Source: Thalassobacterium sedimentorum (GTDB lineage Bacteria > Verrucomicrobiota > Verrucomicrobiia > Opitutales > Coraliomargaritaceae). From it: a stretch of DNA of 39,061 nucleotides. The notes beneath the pieces were generated by a model. It did no database searches. It saw nothing but the letters and a program-made list of their open reading frames with translations, and was not told the DNA's origin. Numbering within the stretch: position 1 is the first letter of the stretch; the number at the start of each line of letters is the position of its first letter. Location of the stretch: assembly GCF_031127905.1 (NCBI RefSeq), contig NZ_JARXIC010000031.1:1-39061 (forward strand), in the 5' to 3' direction. The translations under genes were made by a program, and so were the position numbers. Shown in pieces: positions 16,523 through 30,214 of the stretch.

Positions 16523-19009
16523 ATGGAACCTATGAACAATTTTACCCCCCGCGCACAACAAGTTTTAGCTCTCGCCCGTAAGGAGGCCGATCGCTTTCAC
16601 CATAACTACGTGGGTACTGAACACTTACTACTCGGCTTGATCAATCTCGGTCAGGGGGTCGCTGTTAACGTGCTCCAGAAAATGGGGCTCGATTTACAGA
16701 CCGTGCGCTCTGCCGTCGAGAAGCAGGTTGGTACGGGCCCCGAGAGTAAACCTTCGGGCAATATTCCTTATACGCCGCGTGTTAAAAAAGTGTTGGCTCT
16801 AGCAGGGAAGGAGGCCAAGGCACTGAATCATTCTTATGTCGGAACTGAGCACATTTTATTGGGCCTCTTACGTGAAGGTGAGGGAGTGGCCGCGCGTGTT
16901 TTGAAGTCGTTGGATGTGGATATCGAACGTTGCCGTAATGAGATACTAGCGGAGTTGGATCCTAATTTTTCCGGTGACTCGGAAGAGGCTGCAGCCGCGG
17001 GCAATAAAGCCGGTAGCCCGGAAGATAAGAAAGATAGCAAGACGCCTGCGCTTAAAGCCTTTGGCCGCGATCTGACCGAATTGGCGAAGAAGGGTGAATT
17101 GGACCCTGTGATTGGTCGTGCTGAAGAAATCCGTCGGGTTGTGCAAATTCTCTGTCGGCGCACTAAGAATAATCCAGTTTTGATTGGCGAAGCAGGTGTG
17201 GGAAAGACTGCCATTGTTGAGGGGCTCGCACAGGAGATTGCATCTGGAATTGTGCCTGAAATTTTGGCGGACAAGCGCGTGATTACGTTGGATCTGGCTC
17301 TGATGGTTGCGGGCACGAAATATCGTGGTCAGTTTGAGGAACGGATTAAGGCGGTAATGGATGAAATTCGTCGCGCTAAGAACGTGATTATCTTTATCGA
17401 TGAGCTGCATACGATTGTTGGTGCTGGCGCGGCTGAAGGGGCCATGGATGCGTCTAACATTTTCAAGCCTTCGCTGAGTCGCGGAGAGTTGCAGTGCATC
17501 GGTGCCACAACCTTGGCCGAATACCGTAAGTACATTGAAAAGGATAGTGCGTTGGATCGTCGCTTTCAATCGGTTAAAGTGGAAGCACCTTCGATTGAGG
17601 ACACTATTCTCATTCTCAAGGGAATTCGTGGTAAGTATGAGGATCACCACAAGGTCACCTTTACAGATGGTGCTCTGGAGGCGGCTGCCAAGCTTTCCGA
17701 GCGCTATATTACCTCACGTTTTTTACCTGATAAAGCCATTGATATTCTCGATGAGGCAGGCGCACGCGCGCGTATCGAATCTCTGAAGCAGCCACCTGAA
17801 ATTGAGGCGATGACAGCTGAAATTGAAGCGGTGTGCGCTAAGAAGGAAGATGCGATTGCTAAGCAGCATTTCGAGGGTGCGGCAAAGCATCGGGATGAAG
17901 AAAAGCAATTGCGTAAAAAGCAGGCTGAAATCATTGAAGAATGGAAGAAGACCCGTGAAGAAAATCGTTTGGTGGTCGATGAGGAAGAGATGCTGCAAGT
18001 GGTCGCTGCTTGGACCGGAATTCCGCTTTCCCGGATGGAAGAAGCCGAAAGTAAGAAACTCTTGAAGCTGGAAGCTGAGTTGCAGCGTGAGGTGATTGGA
18101 CAAACCATAGCAACTGAGGTGATTTCCAAGGCGCTTCGGCGTTCGCGTGCGGATCTCAAAGATCCCAAACGTCCGATTGGCTCATTTATGTTCCTGGGGC
18201 CAACTGGTGTTGGTAAGACCTTGCTAGCTAAGGTGCTGGCTGAGGAAATGTTCGGTGATAAGGATGCGATCATTCAGATCGATATGTCTGAATATATGGA
18301 GAAGTTTGCTGTTTCACGCTTGGTTGGCTCGCCCCCAGGGTATGTCGGCTATGAAGAAGGCGGTCAGCTGACTGAAGCTGTGCGTCGCAAGCCTTACTCT
18401 GTGGTGCTCTTTGACGAAATTGAGAAGGCGCACCCTGATGTCGTTCAGCTGTTATTGCAGGTGCTTGAAGAGGGGCGGCTGACAGATAGTTTGGGGCGTA
18501 AGATCGACTTCCGAAATACCATTTTGATTATGACTTCGAATGTCGGTGCCGACATTTTGCAGCGCAATACCTCGATGGGATTTGGTATCGAAAATAACGC
18601 TGAAAATGAATACGAGAAGATTCGTGAAAAGATTCTCGATGAGACCAAACGCGTCTTTAAGCCTGAGTTTTTAAATCGTTTAAACGATTTGGTGATTTTC
18701 AAGTCGCTTGCCCGTGAAGATATGAAGGCCATTGTGGAGCTTGAGTTGCGTAATGTGTCCGATCGCCTCAAGGAGCGTGAGCTCGAGTTTGAGTTTAGTG
18801 ATGCATCTAAGAGCTTCTTAATTGATAAGGGGTATGACGAGAAATACGGTGCGCGTCCGCTGCGTCGTGCTGTGGAGAAGTACCTTGAAGATTCATTGGC
18901 CGAAGCGATTCTTTCTGGTGCAATTAAACCCGGGGAAGTGATTCGGGTCAGCGTCGATGAAGAAGCTAAGGGCTTAAAGTTTGAGCAAGAGCAACCTGTG
19001 TCTTCCTAA
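16523..19009 (+). CDS. clpC: ATP-dependent Clp protease ATPase subunit ClpC
   Basis: 828-aa AAA+ unfoldase. There are two N-domain repeats (8-70, 83-145) with [11 protein letters not shown] and [12 protein letters not shown]33 and E109 are at the positions of the phospho-arginine-binding glutamates of Bacillus ClpC. A charged linker (150-175) precedes the first AAA+ module (Walker A GEAGVGKT at 222-229, Walker B IIFIDELH), a middle UVR-containing coiled coil (about 420-470), and the second AAA+ module (Walker A GPTGVGKT near 559-566). The start could be ATG 16523 or ATG 16532. It is the third gene of the mcsAB-clpC unit. ClpP is not in the window. Confidence 0.97.
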   Translation: MEPMNNFTPRAQQVLALARKEADRFHHNYVGTEHLLLGLINLGQGVAVNVLQKMGLDLQTVRSAVEKQVGTGPESKPSGNIPYTPRVKKVLALAGKEAKALNHSYVGTEHILLGLLREGEGVAARVLKSLDVDIERCRNEILAELDPNFSGDSEEAAAAGNKAGSPEDKKDSKTPALKAFGRDLTELAKKGELDPVIGRAEEIRRVVQILCRRTKNNPVLIGEAGVGKTAIVEGLAQEIASGIVPEILADKRVITLDLALMVAGTKYRGQFEERIKAVMDEIRRAKNVIIFIDELHTIVGAGAAEGAMDASNIFKPSLSRGELQCIGATTLAEYRKYIEKDSALDRRFQSVKVEAPSIEDTILILKGIRGKYEDHHKVTFTDGALEAAAKLSERYITSRFLPDKAIDILDEAGARARIESLKQPPEIEAMTAEIEAVCAKKEDAIAKQHFEGAAKHRDEEKQLRKKQAEIIEEWKKTREENRLVVDEEEMLQVVAAWTGIPLSRMEEAESKKLLKLEAELQREVIGQTIATEVISKALRRSRADLKDPKRPIGSFMFLGPTGVGKTLLAKVLAEEMFGDKDAIIQIDMSEYMEKFAVSRLVGSPPGYVGYEEGGQLTEAVRRKPYSVVLFDEIEKAHPDVVQLLLQVLEEGRLTDSLGRKIDFRNTILIMTSNVGADILQRNTSMGFGIENNAENEYEKIREKILDETKRVFKPEFLNRLNDLVIFKSLAREDMKAIVELELRNVSDRLKERELEFEFSDASKSFLIDKGYDEKYGARPLRRAVEKYLEDSLAEAILSGAIKPGEVIRVSVDEEAKGLKFEQEQPVSS

Positions 19010-19261
19010 GCCGGTTCGGTCAGGAGGTCTAAGTCTCATGCCTTGCTTGGTTTATGTCGTTCTCGCTAAGCCACGTCCCGCAGTCGATGATTGTTAGATC
19101 GTAGGCGGGTTGACTGGTCGCCCGCTCCGAGCCTAGGTATGCGCCAAATAGGCCCCGAGCGGCCAGCCGTCCCTGTCACGCAAAGAAACTATTCGTCCAT
19201 TCCAGCAACATGCTGGAGGTGGTCCGCCATCGTATGTAGCGTGTGATTGCTGTAGTGACGG

Positions 19262-19380
19262 CTCATACCACTTCGAAAAAAGTTTGAAGCTAATCGAGAT
19301 GTTGTGGGTAGCTTCGGTTCTCAGAACCGGAGAGATGCCGCTCGCCCCCGAAACTGAGTTTCGAGGTTACCTTTGGGACC
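19262..19380 (+). repeat. Family B intergenic repeat (REP-like core 19308-19370), copy 1
   Basis: About 118 bp nearly identical to the reverse complement of 30098-30214, including AAAAAAGTTTGAAGC and TAATCGAGATGTTGTGGG. The core starts with GTAGCTTCGGTTCT and ends with CGAGGTTAC, and contains two palindromes: CGGTTCTCAGAACCG and CGAAACTGAGTTTCG. The GTAGC...G(C/T)TAC bounds and the 63-bp length parallel the RAYT-flanking family A. Confidence 0.8.
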
Positions 19381-19423
19381 GTCTATTCGGCCATGCATGC
19401 TTAGAATTGGTATGAGTGATAGT

Positions 19424-19500
19424 GAGTGACAATGTGCGGGCAAAGTGTGTCACATGTCTGCGCCACCTGCATTATCAGTGTGACATGAAGTGTGCCATGT
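19424..19500. promoter_or_regulatory. Cluster of GTGTGNCATG-like words upstream of dnaK
   Basis: Four related words occur in 77 bp: GAGTGACAATGTG (19424-19436), GTGTGTCACATGT (19445-19457), GTGTGACATG (19478-19487) and GTGTGCCATGT (19490-19500). They end about 120 bp before dnaK and could be operator sites for a heat-shock or stress regulator. This is pattern recognition only; no known operator matches. Confidence 0.3.
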
Positions 19501-19619
19501 TGGCGTGGATTTTTATCCTGTATGCATCGATTTAAAATTGTTATTTTAATTATCTCATTGTTTATGAGTGGCTTACGTAATAGTTTCTGTGGTGGCATTC
19601 GGAGTGCTTACTGCTTGGC

Positions 19620-21557
<1,938 letters not shown>

Positions 21558-21559
21558 GC

Positions 21560-21611
21560 TTTTAACAAGTCGCGCCCAGACCATCCGTTTGAGCGCGGCT
21601 TTTTGTTAAAA
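21560..21611 (+). terminator. Terminator-like hairpin between dnaK and groES
   Basis: The outer arms TTTTAACAA / TTGTTAAAA are perfect, the inner arms GTCGCGC / GCGCGGC have one G-T pair, and a five-T run (21600-21604) lies within the 3' arm. It begins 3 nt after the dnaK stop and ends 36 nt before groES. It either separates the two units or attenuates read-through. Confidence 0.65.
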
Positions 21612-21646
21612 AACATAAATCTCCAAAAACATACATAAAAACAAAT

Positions 21647-21934
21647 ATGAAAATCAAACCACTCGGTGAACGCGTTCTTTTGAAACGCATTGAAGAAGAC
21701 GAACAAGTCCGCGGCGGGATCATTATCCCTGATTCGGCTAAGGAAAAATCTCAGGAGGCAGAAGTTGTCGCCCTGGGCACTGGTAAGAAGGATGACAACG
21801 GTGACGTGGTCGCTTTCAACGTCGCAGTCGGCGATAAGGTGCTCCTTCCTCAATACGGCGGCACACCCGTCAAAGTCGATGGTGTCGAGTACATCCTGAT
21901 CGATGAGGATAGCATTCTCGGCGTGATTGCATAA
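21647..21934 (+). CDS. groES: Co-chaperonin GroES (Hsp10)
   Basis: 95 aa, full length. [19 protein letters not shown] opens the fold. The mobile loop (about 17-32) is [19 protein letters not shown], with GGIIIP for contact with GroEL, and the end reads [14 protein letters not shown]. It caps the GroEL cage. It lies 48 bp upstream of groEL with no terminator between. Confidence 0.98.
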   Translation: MKIKPLGERVLLKRIEEDEQVRGGIIIPDSAKEKSQEAEVVALGTGKKDDNGDVVAFNVAVGDKVLLPQYGGTPVKVDGVEYILIDEDSILGVIA

Positions 21935-21976
21935 GTGCACTCCGCATTAAACTCTAAAATATAAAACTAAAGATAA

Positions 21977-23638
<1,662 letters not shown>

Positions 23639-23690
23639 TCTCCCTTTTCGGAGATTCATTCGCTCACACCAAGCAATACATTCCAAAGAC

Positions 23691-23724
23691 AAAGTCCCGA
23701 CCAGAAATGGTCGGGACTTTTTTT
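23691..23724 (+). terminator. Strong Rho-independent terminator after groESL
   Basis: A perfect 13-bp stem AAAGTCCCGACCA / TGGTCGGGACTTT with a GAAA tetraloop is followed by further T. It cleanly separates the chaperonin operon from ftsA. Confidence 0.93.
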
Positions 23725-23818
23725 GCTAGCATAATTCGTCGAATCCTCCAATAGGAGATTGATTTGCCTAGGGCATGCACTTTTACTCGGCAAAAATTAT
23801 GTTTCTTTCGCTTCCCAT

Positions 23819-25027
23819 ATGAGTCAGTCCAGAGTAGTTGCCGCCGTCGAAATAGGGACGTCCAAAATTGCTGTACTTTTGGGCGAGATAATTGGGGACA
23901 CAGGTCTCAATATCATTGGTCATTGTGTGAAACCCTCAAAGGGTGTGAAAAAAGGTGAAATTACCGATTTAGACAAAGCCAGTGACTGTGTGCATGCAGC
24001 CATCTTACAGGCCGAAGTTAATGCTAAAACCCGTGTCGATGAAGTATATCTCTCGCAAACAGGGCGTCATTTAATCGGTAATTTTCATGTAGGTAGCTCG
24101 AATATCAGTTCGCCGGATGGCATTGTCCGTCGCGCAGATTTGGATGCGGCTAAGGAGGATGCCAAGCGACGTTCGTTGCCGCGTGATCGCACCTATATTC
24201 ATCATATTCAGAATCCCTATACCTTAGATGGCCGCCCGGTGGATAACCCTTTGTCGAAAGAGGGGAGACAGTTGCAAGTTGGTTATTGGTCGGTGCACGG
24301 GGACAGCGAGGCAGTCAGTGACAGCCTACGCGTGATTCGTGGTATTGATTTGGATGTGAGTGATATGATTATTTCCAGTATTGCGTCCGGTGTGGTGCTA
24401 TTGGAAGAGTCGGAGAAAGAGAATGGTGCGCTGGTCATTGATATGGGGGGAGGCACCACTGATTATGTACTCTATCGTAAAGGTTATATTGTTAAGACCG
24501 GAGTGGTGCCGGTCGGGGGTGACCATATTACCAATGATTTGAGCATTGGCTTACGTGTGGCACGAAAGAGCGCCGAAGAATTTAAGATTAAGAATGGGCG
24601 TGCCTATTATGAAAGTGAAGATCGCGATGCCAAGGTTTGGTTGTTTGGCGATTTGACTATTGGAGACCGCGAATATCCGCTGGCTGCGATCACTAAGATT
24701 ATTGAAGCGCGGGTGTCTGAGGTCTTTGATATTATCAAAGAACAACTTGAATCTGCGGAGGTTTTCGAACCCAGCGAGATCGCTTCGGGGGTGGTGTTGA
24801 CCGGAGGCAGTTCGCAATTGAATGGGATTGATGAAGCGGCGCAGCGTCGTTTCGGCTTGGATGCGCGTGTTTCGGAAGGCCCCACCGATGTGGCCGAAGA
24901 GCTGCGAGTGCCAGAATATAGCACTACGCTCGGATTGCTGCATTATGCTCTGACCGGTCAGGAAGAAAACCAGCAGACACACAAGCCTTCGGGCTTGTTG
25001 CGGCGTTTGACGGGCTTATTTAATTAG
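23819..25027 (+). CDS. ftsA: Cell division protein FtsA
   Basis: 402 aa actin-fold protein that tethers FtsZ to the membrane. The chosen start gives [22 protein letters not shown], which matches the family's phosphate-1 opening; a TTG at 23759 would add 20 residues lacking family character. Also seen are [18 protein letters not shown] (phosphate 2), [15 protein letters not shown] (adenosine loop) and the 1C subdomain around residues 85-165. The C-terminal helix [11 protein letters not shown] is the expected amphipathic membrane-targeting sequence. It is 8 bp ahead of ftsZ. No ftsQ or ddl precedes it; the groEL terminator does. Confidence 0.95.
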   Translation: MSQSRVVAAVEIGTSKIAVLLGEIIGDTGLNIIGHCVKPSKGVKKGEITDLDKASDCVHAAILQAEVNAKTRVDEVYLSQTGRHLIGNFHVGSSNISSPDGIVRRADLDAAKEDAKRRSLPRDRTYIHHIQNPYTLDGRPVDNPLSKEGRQLQVGYWSVHGDSEAVSDSLRVIRGIDLDVSDMIISSIASGVVLLEESEKENGALVIDMGGGTTDYVLYRKGYIVKTGVVPVGGDHITNDLSIGLRVARKSAEEFKIKNGRAYYESEDRDAKVWLFGDLTIGDREYPLAAITKIIEARVSEVFDIIKEQLESAEVFEPSEIASGVVLTGGSSQLNGIDEAAQRRFGLDARVSEGPTDVAEELRVPEYSTTLGLLHYALTGQEENQQTHKPSGLLRRLTGLFN

Positions 25028-25035
25028 TAGAGAAC

Positions 25036-26304
25036 GTGAATACGACGACTGACATATTGTTTAGCCAGGACACTGCGCAGACCGATCTGAAGATTAAGAT
25101 TATCGGGATCGGCGGCGCGGGCACGAATGCGGTGGATGGACTCAAATTGGATAATTTGGGTGATGTTCGGCTTGCGGCCATAAATACGGATGCACAGGCG
25201 CTCAATCAATCACCCATCTCTGAAAAATTGGTGATTGGTCGTTCGGTGACACGTGGTCTGGGAGCCGGCGGCGAGGTTGAGATCGGCAAAGCGGCTGCGG
25301 AATCAGATCGCGACGGGATTGCACGTTTAATTGGGGATGTGGATTTAATTATCATGGTGGTCGGGCTCGGTGGGGGCACCGGTAGCGCGGCGGCGGCTGT
25401 GGTGGCAGAAGTTGCTGCGAAGACCAATGCGCTAGTGCTCGCCTTTGCGACATTGCCCTTTAGTTTTGAAGGGGCACGGCGTAAGCGCATCGCAGAGGAG
25501 AGTGTGGGTGAACTGCGTCAATTGGTGCATGGTTTGATTCCCTTGCCCAACGATGTATTGTTGCAAGAAGGCGAAGAGGATACCAGCGTATTGAACGCGT
25601 TTGCAGTGGCCGACCGCTGGATTGGACGTGGGGTGAATTCTCTGTGTGCCATGCTACTGAAGACTGGACTGATTAATCAGGATTTCAGTTCATTGCGCTC
25701 TGTATTTCAGGATCGGGGCGGAAAGACTATTTTTGGCACTGGCACTGCGAGCGGTGGCGACTATGTGAAGGATGCACTTGAGGAACTCTTTATATGTCCC
25801 TTGCTACACCTCGGCGATCGCCCGGCGCAGTTGGATCGTATTTTAGTCAATGTGATTGGCGGAGCGGATCTGGGCATTGCCAAGGTCAATGAGATTATGA
25901 CGCAGGTGACAAAGCGTTTCGGATCGCGCGAAGACATCGTTTTTGGTGCTGTTATTGATGAAGGTCGCAGTCAGAGCCTCGAGCTGTGCATCCTCGGCAA
26001 AGCAGAAATGGATACCTTTGTGCTGCCCGATGCGGCCGATCCCGTCGCGACTAAGTCAAAGAGAGCTGTGTCGACCGGGCTGGGGCTTGAAACTGAGATT
26101 TCGCTGGATACACGCGCGCCGCGCCCTGTCCATACATCTAAATTGCGTAAAAAACTGCCTGATGCGAATCAGGATGAGTTTACCTTTGTTGATAATGAGG
26201 ATCAGCGTGGTTATTTCGACAAGACAGATCGAAACGATTATAATGATGAAGATCTCGACGTGCCCACTTTCATGCGTAGGGGGATCAAGATAAAGATTAA
26301 ATAA
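25036..26304 (+). CDS. ftsZ: Cell division GTPase FtsZ (divergent)
   Basis: 422 aa with a GTG start. [16 protein letters not shown] opens the GTPase domain. The tubulin signature reads [10 protein letters not shown] (111-120), so the final glycine of GGGTG[ST]G is alanine. The T7 loop GLINQDF keeps N214 and D216 for GTP hydrolysis, and LPNDVLL is conserved. A linker of about 80 residues rich in acids leads to the conserved tail [15 protein letters not shown], the binding site for FtsA. FtsZ of Verrucomicrobia is known to be divergent. One nucleotide separates its stop from the Lol permease start. Confidence 0.95.
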   Translation: MNTTTDILFSQDTAQTDLKIKIIGIGGAGTNAVDGLKLDNLGDVRLAAINTDAQALNQSPISEKLVIGRSVTRGLGAGGEVEIGKAAAESDRDGIARLIGDVDLIIMVVGLGGGTGSAAAAVVAEVAAKTNALVLAFATLPFSFEGARRKRIAEESVGELRQLVHGLIPLPNDVLLQEGEEDTSVLNAFAVADRWIGRGVNSLCAMLLKTGLINQDFSSLRSVFQDRGGKTIFGTGTASGGDYVKDALEELFICPLLHLGDRPAQLDRILVNVIGGADLGIAKVNEIMTQVTKRFGSREDIVFGAVIDEGRSQSLELCILGKAEMDTFVLPDAADPVATKSKRAVSTGLGLETEISLDTRAPRPVHTSKLRKKLPDANQDEFTFVDNEDQRGYFDKTDRNDYNDEDLDVPTFMRRGIKIKIK

Positions 26305-26305
26305 T

Positions 26306-27538
26306 ATGCCTTGGTATATTTATCATGCTCTGAAGCAGTTGTTTCCTTCGGGGCGCTTTTTTTCCTTTTTCTCGTTGATGTCCATCATGGGAGTGATGCT
26401 TGGTGTGTGCGTACTCATCATCGTGCAGAGCGTGATGAATGGTTTTGGCGAAGGCATTCGTCAGCGACTGACCGAAACACAGGGGGATATTCGCATTCGA
26501 TCCAGTGAAGTCATATACGATTGGGAGGACATTCAAGAGTCAGTCATGCAACAGGACGCAGTTGTTGGCGCCTCTCCTTTTGCGGAAGGGGTGATCATGC
26601 TGCAGCATCAGAATCGTCCTCAGTTTCCTTTTGTGCGCGGAGTCGAGCCTTGGTCCGATCAGCAGGTAGTGCCGCTGGAGAAGTTTTTGACCATTGGCCA
26701 GATGGAGGATTTTGACGACGATGGTGTCTTTTTAGGTGAAGGCCTGGCTTACGCGCTTAAAGCGGGCCCTGGTTCAATTGTTGAAGTCTTTACTCCTTTG
26801 ATGTTGGAGGCTTTGAAGCAGGACGAAGTCTTATTGCCGCGGGAATTTAAGGTGGTCGGTTTATTTCGTACTGGTTCACCGCAGGTGGATGGCAATACCA
26901 TGATCACCACGCTGCGGGTGATGCAGGAACTCTACGGTCTGGGGGATGGAGTGCATGGTATTGTGCTCAAGCTGCGGCCTGGACAAGATGCTTACGAGTA
27001 TAGTGTCGATCTGGAGCGAGAAGTGCTGCGCCCAGGCTTGGATGCGGTCAGTTGGATCGAATCAAATCAGGATTTTCTCTTTGTTATTGCTCAAGAGAAA
27101 CGGGTGATTTCGTTTATCATCATCTTTATCATACTAGTGGCATCCTTTTCAATTGCGATTGCTTTGATGATGGCGGTGATACGTAAGACACGGGAGATTG
27201 GCTTATTGGTCGCAATGGGGGGACGTCCCCATCAGGTCGCCTATAGTTTCTGTTTTCAAGGCTTCATTATCGGATTTGTGGGCACCGCAATGGGAATATT
27301 GATGGCTTTGGTTTGTTTGCATTATCGTCGGGGCATTCTTTCGACTTATGCTCAGATCACCAACACGCAGACCAATTTCCTTGGTCAATACGATGTCTAT
27401 GAAATTCCAGTTCATTTCTTGGCTTCAGACTTTATCATCGTGACATGCTTTGCGCTTGTCATTTCGACACTGGCTGGGCTTTTACCTGCGCTGCGTGCGG
27501 CTCGACTCAAACCTGCTGATGCGCTTCGTAGTGAATAG
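26306..27538 (+). CDS. lolE: Lipoprotein-releasing ABC transporter permease (LolC/LolE family)
   Basis: 410 aa. It has the LolC/E layout: one transmembrane segment near residues 20-42 ([20 protein letters not shown]), a large periplasmic domain, then three segments at about 265-295, 310-340 and 375-400 in an FtsX-type core. The motif [22 protein letters not shown] is typical. It extracts mature lipoproteins from the inner membrane with the LolD ATPase 61 bp downstream. Only one permease gene is present, so it probably forms a homodimer (LolF-like). LolC against LolE cannot be separated. It is joined to ftsZ by a 1-nt gap. Confidence 0.92.
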   Translation: MPWYIYHALKQLFPSGRFFSFFSLMSIMGVMLGVCVLIIVQSVMNGFGEGIRQRLTETQGDIRIRSSEVIYDWEDIQESVMQQDAVVGASPFAEGVIMLQHQNRPQFPFVRGVEPWSDQQVVPLEKFLTIGQMEDFDDDGVFLGEGLAYALKAGPGSIVEVFTPLMLEALKQDEVLLPREFKVVGLFRTGSPQVDGNTMITTLRVMQELYGLGDGVHGIVLKLRPGQDAYEYSVDLEREVLRPGLDAVSWIESNQDFLFVIAQEKRVISFIIIFIILVASFSIAIALMMAVIRKTREIGLLVAMGGRPHQVAYSFCFQGFIIGFVGTAMGILMALVCLHYRRGILSTYAQITNTQTNFLGQYDVYEIPVHFLASDFIIVTCFALVISTLAGLLPALRAARLKPADALRSE

Positions 27539-27599
27539 GTCGTCAGAGCTCGGAGGACAGAGGGCAGAGTCCTGACTTAAAAAATAATAGAAGCGAATC

Positions 27600-28283
27600 G
27601 TGAACACATCGACCCAACACCTACTTGAAGCTAAAGCACTCGGCAAAGAATTTCCTGGTGCAGACCAGAGCATTGCGGTGCTCACAGGTGTGGACTTCGC
27701 ATTGCGGCCCGGGGAGAGTGTGAGTATACGTGGGGAATCGGGTAGTGGTAAATCAACATTGTTGAACGTTCTGTCAGGCTTAGAGCGCGCGGATGCGGGG
27801 CAGCTTTTTTGGCAGGGGCAGGATGTCAGTCGCTACTCATTGTCCAAACTGGCAGCTGCACGGACTCGTTTCATGGGCTTCGTCTTCCAAGCTTATTATT
27901 TGGCACCTGAATTAAATGCTCTGGAAAATGTCTTGCTGGGCGCGCGTATTGCCGGTCGCGTGGATGCGACTGTGCGCGCACGAGCAGAGGCTCTGCTGGT
28001 GCGGGTGGGGCTCAAAGAACGGATGAAGCATGCTTCGACTAAAATGTCGGGCGGGGAGCGTCAGCGTGTGGCCGTGGCGCGTGCATTGATTAACGATCCG
28101 CCGCTGGTGTTGGCGGATGAGCCTACAGGCAACTTGGATGAATCGACAGGTTTGGCAGTGATGGATCTTTTGTTGGAAATTGCGGGAGAGGCACAAAAGA
28201 GTTTGGTTTTAGTCACACATAATCCCGATTTTGCTGCGCGTACTCAGCGGCAGCTTACTTTACATTGGGGGCAACTGGCTTAA
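27600..28283 (+). CDS. lolD: Lipoprotein-releasing ABC transporter ATPase LolD
   Basis: 227 aa with a GTG start. Walker [10 protein letters not shown] (45-53), Q-loop [16 protein letters not shown], signature [15 protein letters not shown] and Walker [13 protein letters not shown] with the following H-loop (LVTHN) are all intact. The MacB/LolD subfamily is recognised by the GFVFQ region and the GNLD ending. It pairs with the permease upstream. The intervening 61 bp contains a short GTCAG...CTGAC inverted repeat and no terminator. Confidence 0.93.
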   Translation: MNTSTQHLLEAKALGKEFPGADQSIAVLTGVDFALRPGESVSIRGESGSGKSTLLNVLSGLERADAGQLFWQGQDVSRYSLSKLAAARTRFMGFVFQAYYLAPELNALENVLLGARIAGRVDATVRARAEALLVRVGLKERMKHASTKMSGGERQRVAVARALINDPPLVLADEPTGNLDESTGLAVMDLLLEIAGEAQKSLVLVTHNPDFAARTQRQLTLHWGQLA

Positions 28284-28363
28284 GATTTAGAGCGTCTGAA
28301 GCATTGTGTATGAGATGGGGAGAGCCATCGACAATTCAGTGGTGCAAATACAATTTACATATC

Positions 28364-29416
28364 ATGAAATCTCAAAAATTAAGAATTGGATTCATTGGTG
28401 CGGGTGCGAACACCCGTAAAATGCATATTCCAGGCTTTCATAAGCTGGAGAATGTAGAGCTGAGTATGGTGGCGAATCGCAGTGTCGAATCTGCACAAGA
28501 GGTGGCGAAGAAGGTCGGCATTCAGCGAGTCGCCAAGGATTGGCGAGAGGTGGTGGAGGACCCCTCGATCGACGCGGTGTGCATCGGCACTTGGCCGAAT
28601 ATGCATGCGGAAGTGACCATAGCTGCGCTGGAAAACGACAAGCACGTACTGTGTGAAGCCCGTATGGCTTGTAATCTGGCCGAGGCACGAGCGATGCAGG
28701 CAGCTGCGCAAGCGCATCCAGAGCTAGTCGCGCAGATTGTGCCCGCTCCATTTTCGTTGGATTTTGATGCTACGATACGCGAAATGATTCGTTCGGGGAA
28801 ATTAGGTGATTTGCTCGAAGTGCGAGTCGTGCATACGGCCGGGCAGGCTGCGAGTCCGGATGCTCCCATGACCTGGCGGCAGGATGTTGAATTGAGCGGT
28901 CAGAATATACTGACCATGGGGATCATGCATGAAACGGTACAGCGCTGGGTTCAGGATGAGCCCAGCTGGTTACTGGCAGATGGCGCGATTTTTCAAGATC
29001 AGCGGCAGTATCCAGGTTCTAAGCAGGTTAAAGAGGTCAAGGTGCCCGATAGTTTGAGTGTGCTCGGGCGGTTTGCAAACACTGGTGCGCGCATGATTTA
29101 TCATTTCAGCGGTGTTGAGTCTGGTGAGTCGCGGATGGAGTTTCGCTTGAATGGTTCTAAGGGCGGATTGCGCTTCGATGTGGTTCAAACTGCCTTGTTA
29201 TTTGCCAAGGCCGGTGAGGTAGAAGAGAAAAAAATTACACTATCGCGGGCAGAAAGCAGGGGCTGGCAGGTCGAGGCAGACTTTGTGCGTTCGATCCGTG
29301 AAGGGGCGCCTGTACAGTTGACTTCTTTTGAGCAAGGACTGCGTTACATGACATTTACTGAAATGGTGGCGCAATCACTTGCCGCTGATTCACAACGAGT
29401 GAATTGGATTCAGTAA
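28364..29416 (+). CDS. Gfo/Idh/MocA family NAD(P)-dependent oxidoreductase
   Basis: 350 aa from the ATG at 28364; the longer frame lacks family character. An N-terminal Rossmann fold begins [20 protein letters not shown] (GxGxxx nucleotide loop), and [30 protein letters not shown] covers the usual E-K-P position, where CEARMA replaces CEKP. The C-terminal dimerisation beta sheet starts near residue 130. H199 region (IMHETVQRW) may give the active-site histidine. The substrate is unknown; sugars and inositols are the usual ones. It follows lolD by 80 bp on the same strand. Confidence 0.9.
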   Translation: MKSQKLRIGFIGAGANTRKMHIPGFHKLENVELSMVANRSVESAQEVAKKVGIQRVAKDWREVVEDPSIDAVCIGTWPNMHAEVTIAALENDKHVLCEARMACNLAEARAMQAAAQAHPELVAQIVPAPFSLDFDATIREMIRSGKLGDLLEVRVVHTAGQAASPDAPMTWRQDVELSGQNILTMGIMHETVQRWVQDEPSWLLADGAIFQDQRQYPGSKQVKEVKVPDSLSVLGRFANTGARMIYHFSGVESGESRMEFRLNGSKGGLRFDVVQTALLFAKAGEVEEKKITLSRAESRGWQVEADFVRSIREGAPVQLTSFEQGLRYMTFTEMVAQSLAADSQRVNWIQ

Positions 29417-29478
29417 ATTGTCGTAATGCAGTCTTGCATGTTCGGCTGCATAGTCTCAATACTGTCTCAATAAGAAAT

Positions 29479-29967
29479 ATGGACGCCGAAAGCAAAACGA
29501 ACACGGATATCCGGGAGACCTTTAAGGACTTTCTCACCAGCAAGGGCTTGCGGGTGACGAATCAACGCCTAGCCATCTTTGATGCGGCCTATGAGCATCC
29601 GGATCACTTTACGGCGGAGGATTTACTGGACCGCTCACGTGAGATTGATGATTCTGTTTCGCGAGCCACGGTTTACCGTGCCTTACCGATACTTACTGAA
29701 AGTGGGCTGATACGTGAGGTCGATGTCGGACGTGATTATAAATTTTATATGGCGAATCGCAACGCCACCACATTTCAAGCACAAGTAATCTGCTTGGATT
29801 GTGATAAAATTTTTGAGATCGATGCACCCTTTATGGAATGGTATGGAAAGACTGTAGCGGATAAGCTCGCACTCAACGTGGAGAGTCAGCGCTTACAGGT
29901 GACGGCTCGCTGCGAAGAGTTACAAAGTAAGGGCATCTGCAAACGGAGCGGTAAGAAGGCTTCTTAG
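29479..29967 (+). CDS. Fur-family transcriptional regulator with atypical metal site
   Basis: 162 aa from the ATG at 29479. The winged helix is clear: [17 protein letters not shown]...[27 protein letters not shown]. One structural CxxC (C105/C108 in [12 protein letters not shown]) is kept. The His-rich run before it, normally HHHxxHxxC, is replaced by NATTFQAQV, and the second cysteine pair is spaced C145-C154 instead of CxxC or Cx4C. Regulatory metal binding may be lost or changed, so Fur, Zur and PerR cannot be distinguished. It is 62 bp after the oxidoreductase and is followed at once by a repeat cluster. Confidence 0.9.
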   Translation: MDAESKTNTDIRETFKDFLTSKGLRVTNQRLAIFDAAYEHPDHFTAEDLLDRSREIDDSVSRATVYRALPILTESGLIREVDVGRDYKFYMANRNATTFQAQVICLDCDKIFEIDAPFMEWYGKTVADKLALNVESQRLQVTARCEELQSKGICKRSGKKAS

Positions 29968-29971
29968 TTCC

Positions 29972-30214
29972 GGGGGCGATGGGCATCGCTCCGGTTCTAA
30001 GAACCGAAGCTACGGAAAGATCCGAAAGGTAGCCTCGAAACTCAGTTTCGGGGGCGATGGGCATCTCTCCGGTTCTAAGAACCGAAGCTACGGAAAGATC
30101 TGAAAGGTGGCCTCGAAACTCAGTTCCGGGGAGCGAGCGGCCTTGCCTCGGTTCCGAGAACCGAAGCGCCCCCACAACATCTCGATTAGCTTCAAACTTT
30201 TTTGAATCGGTATT
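29972..30214 (-). repeat. Family B intergenic repeat cluster: 78-bp tandem units plus copy 2 of the 118-bp element
   Basis: Two 78-bp tandem units (29972-30049 and 30050-30127, differing at only a few positions) run into a third, diverged part (30128-30214). A complete GTAGC...GCTAC core lies at 30029-30091 (63 bp) with internal palindromes CGAAACTCAGTTTCG and CGGTTCTAAGAACCG. The stretch 30098-30214 is the reverse-complement counterpart of 19262-19380. The repeat touches the stop codon of the next minus-strand gene at 30213. Confidence 0.88.

Larger units (their letters stand above)
19010..19619. other. 610-bp intergenic region between clpC and dnaK
   Basis: No convincing gene. From 19010 to 19260 there are only weak hairpins (for example CCAGCA-ACA-TGCTGG at 19202-19216) and no clear T-tailed terminator for clpC. 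From about 19262 to 19380 there is a copy of a repeat also found at 30098-30214. From 19424 to 19500 there is a cluster of similar words (see separate entry). 19500-19619 is AT-rich and should contain the dnaK promoter, but I find no clear sigma-32-type or CIRCE sequence. Confidence 0.75.

Noticed and set aside
16946-18273. Minus-strand frames inside clpC
   Set aside because: Antisense to an intact, highly conserved gene; no independent start signals.
19590-19612. GAGTGCTTA near dnaK as half of a CIRCE element
   Set aside because: The partner arm TTAGCACTC is absent at the required 9-nt distance.
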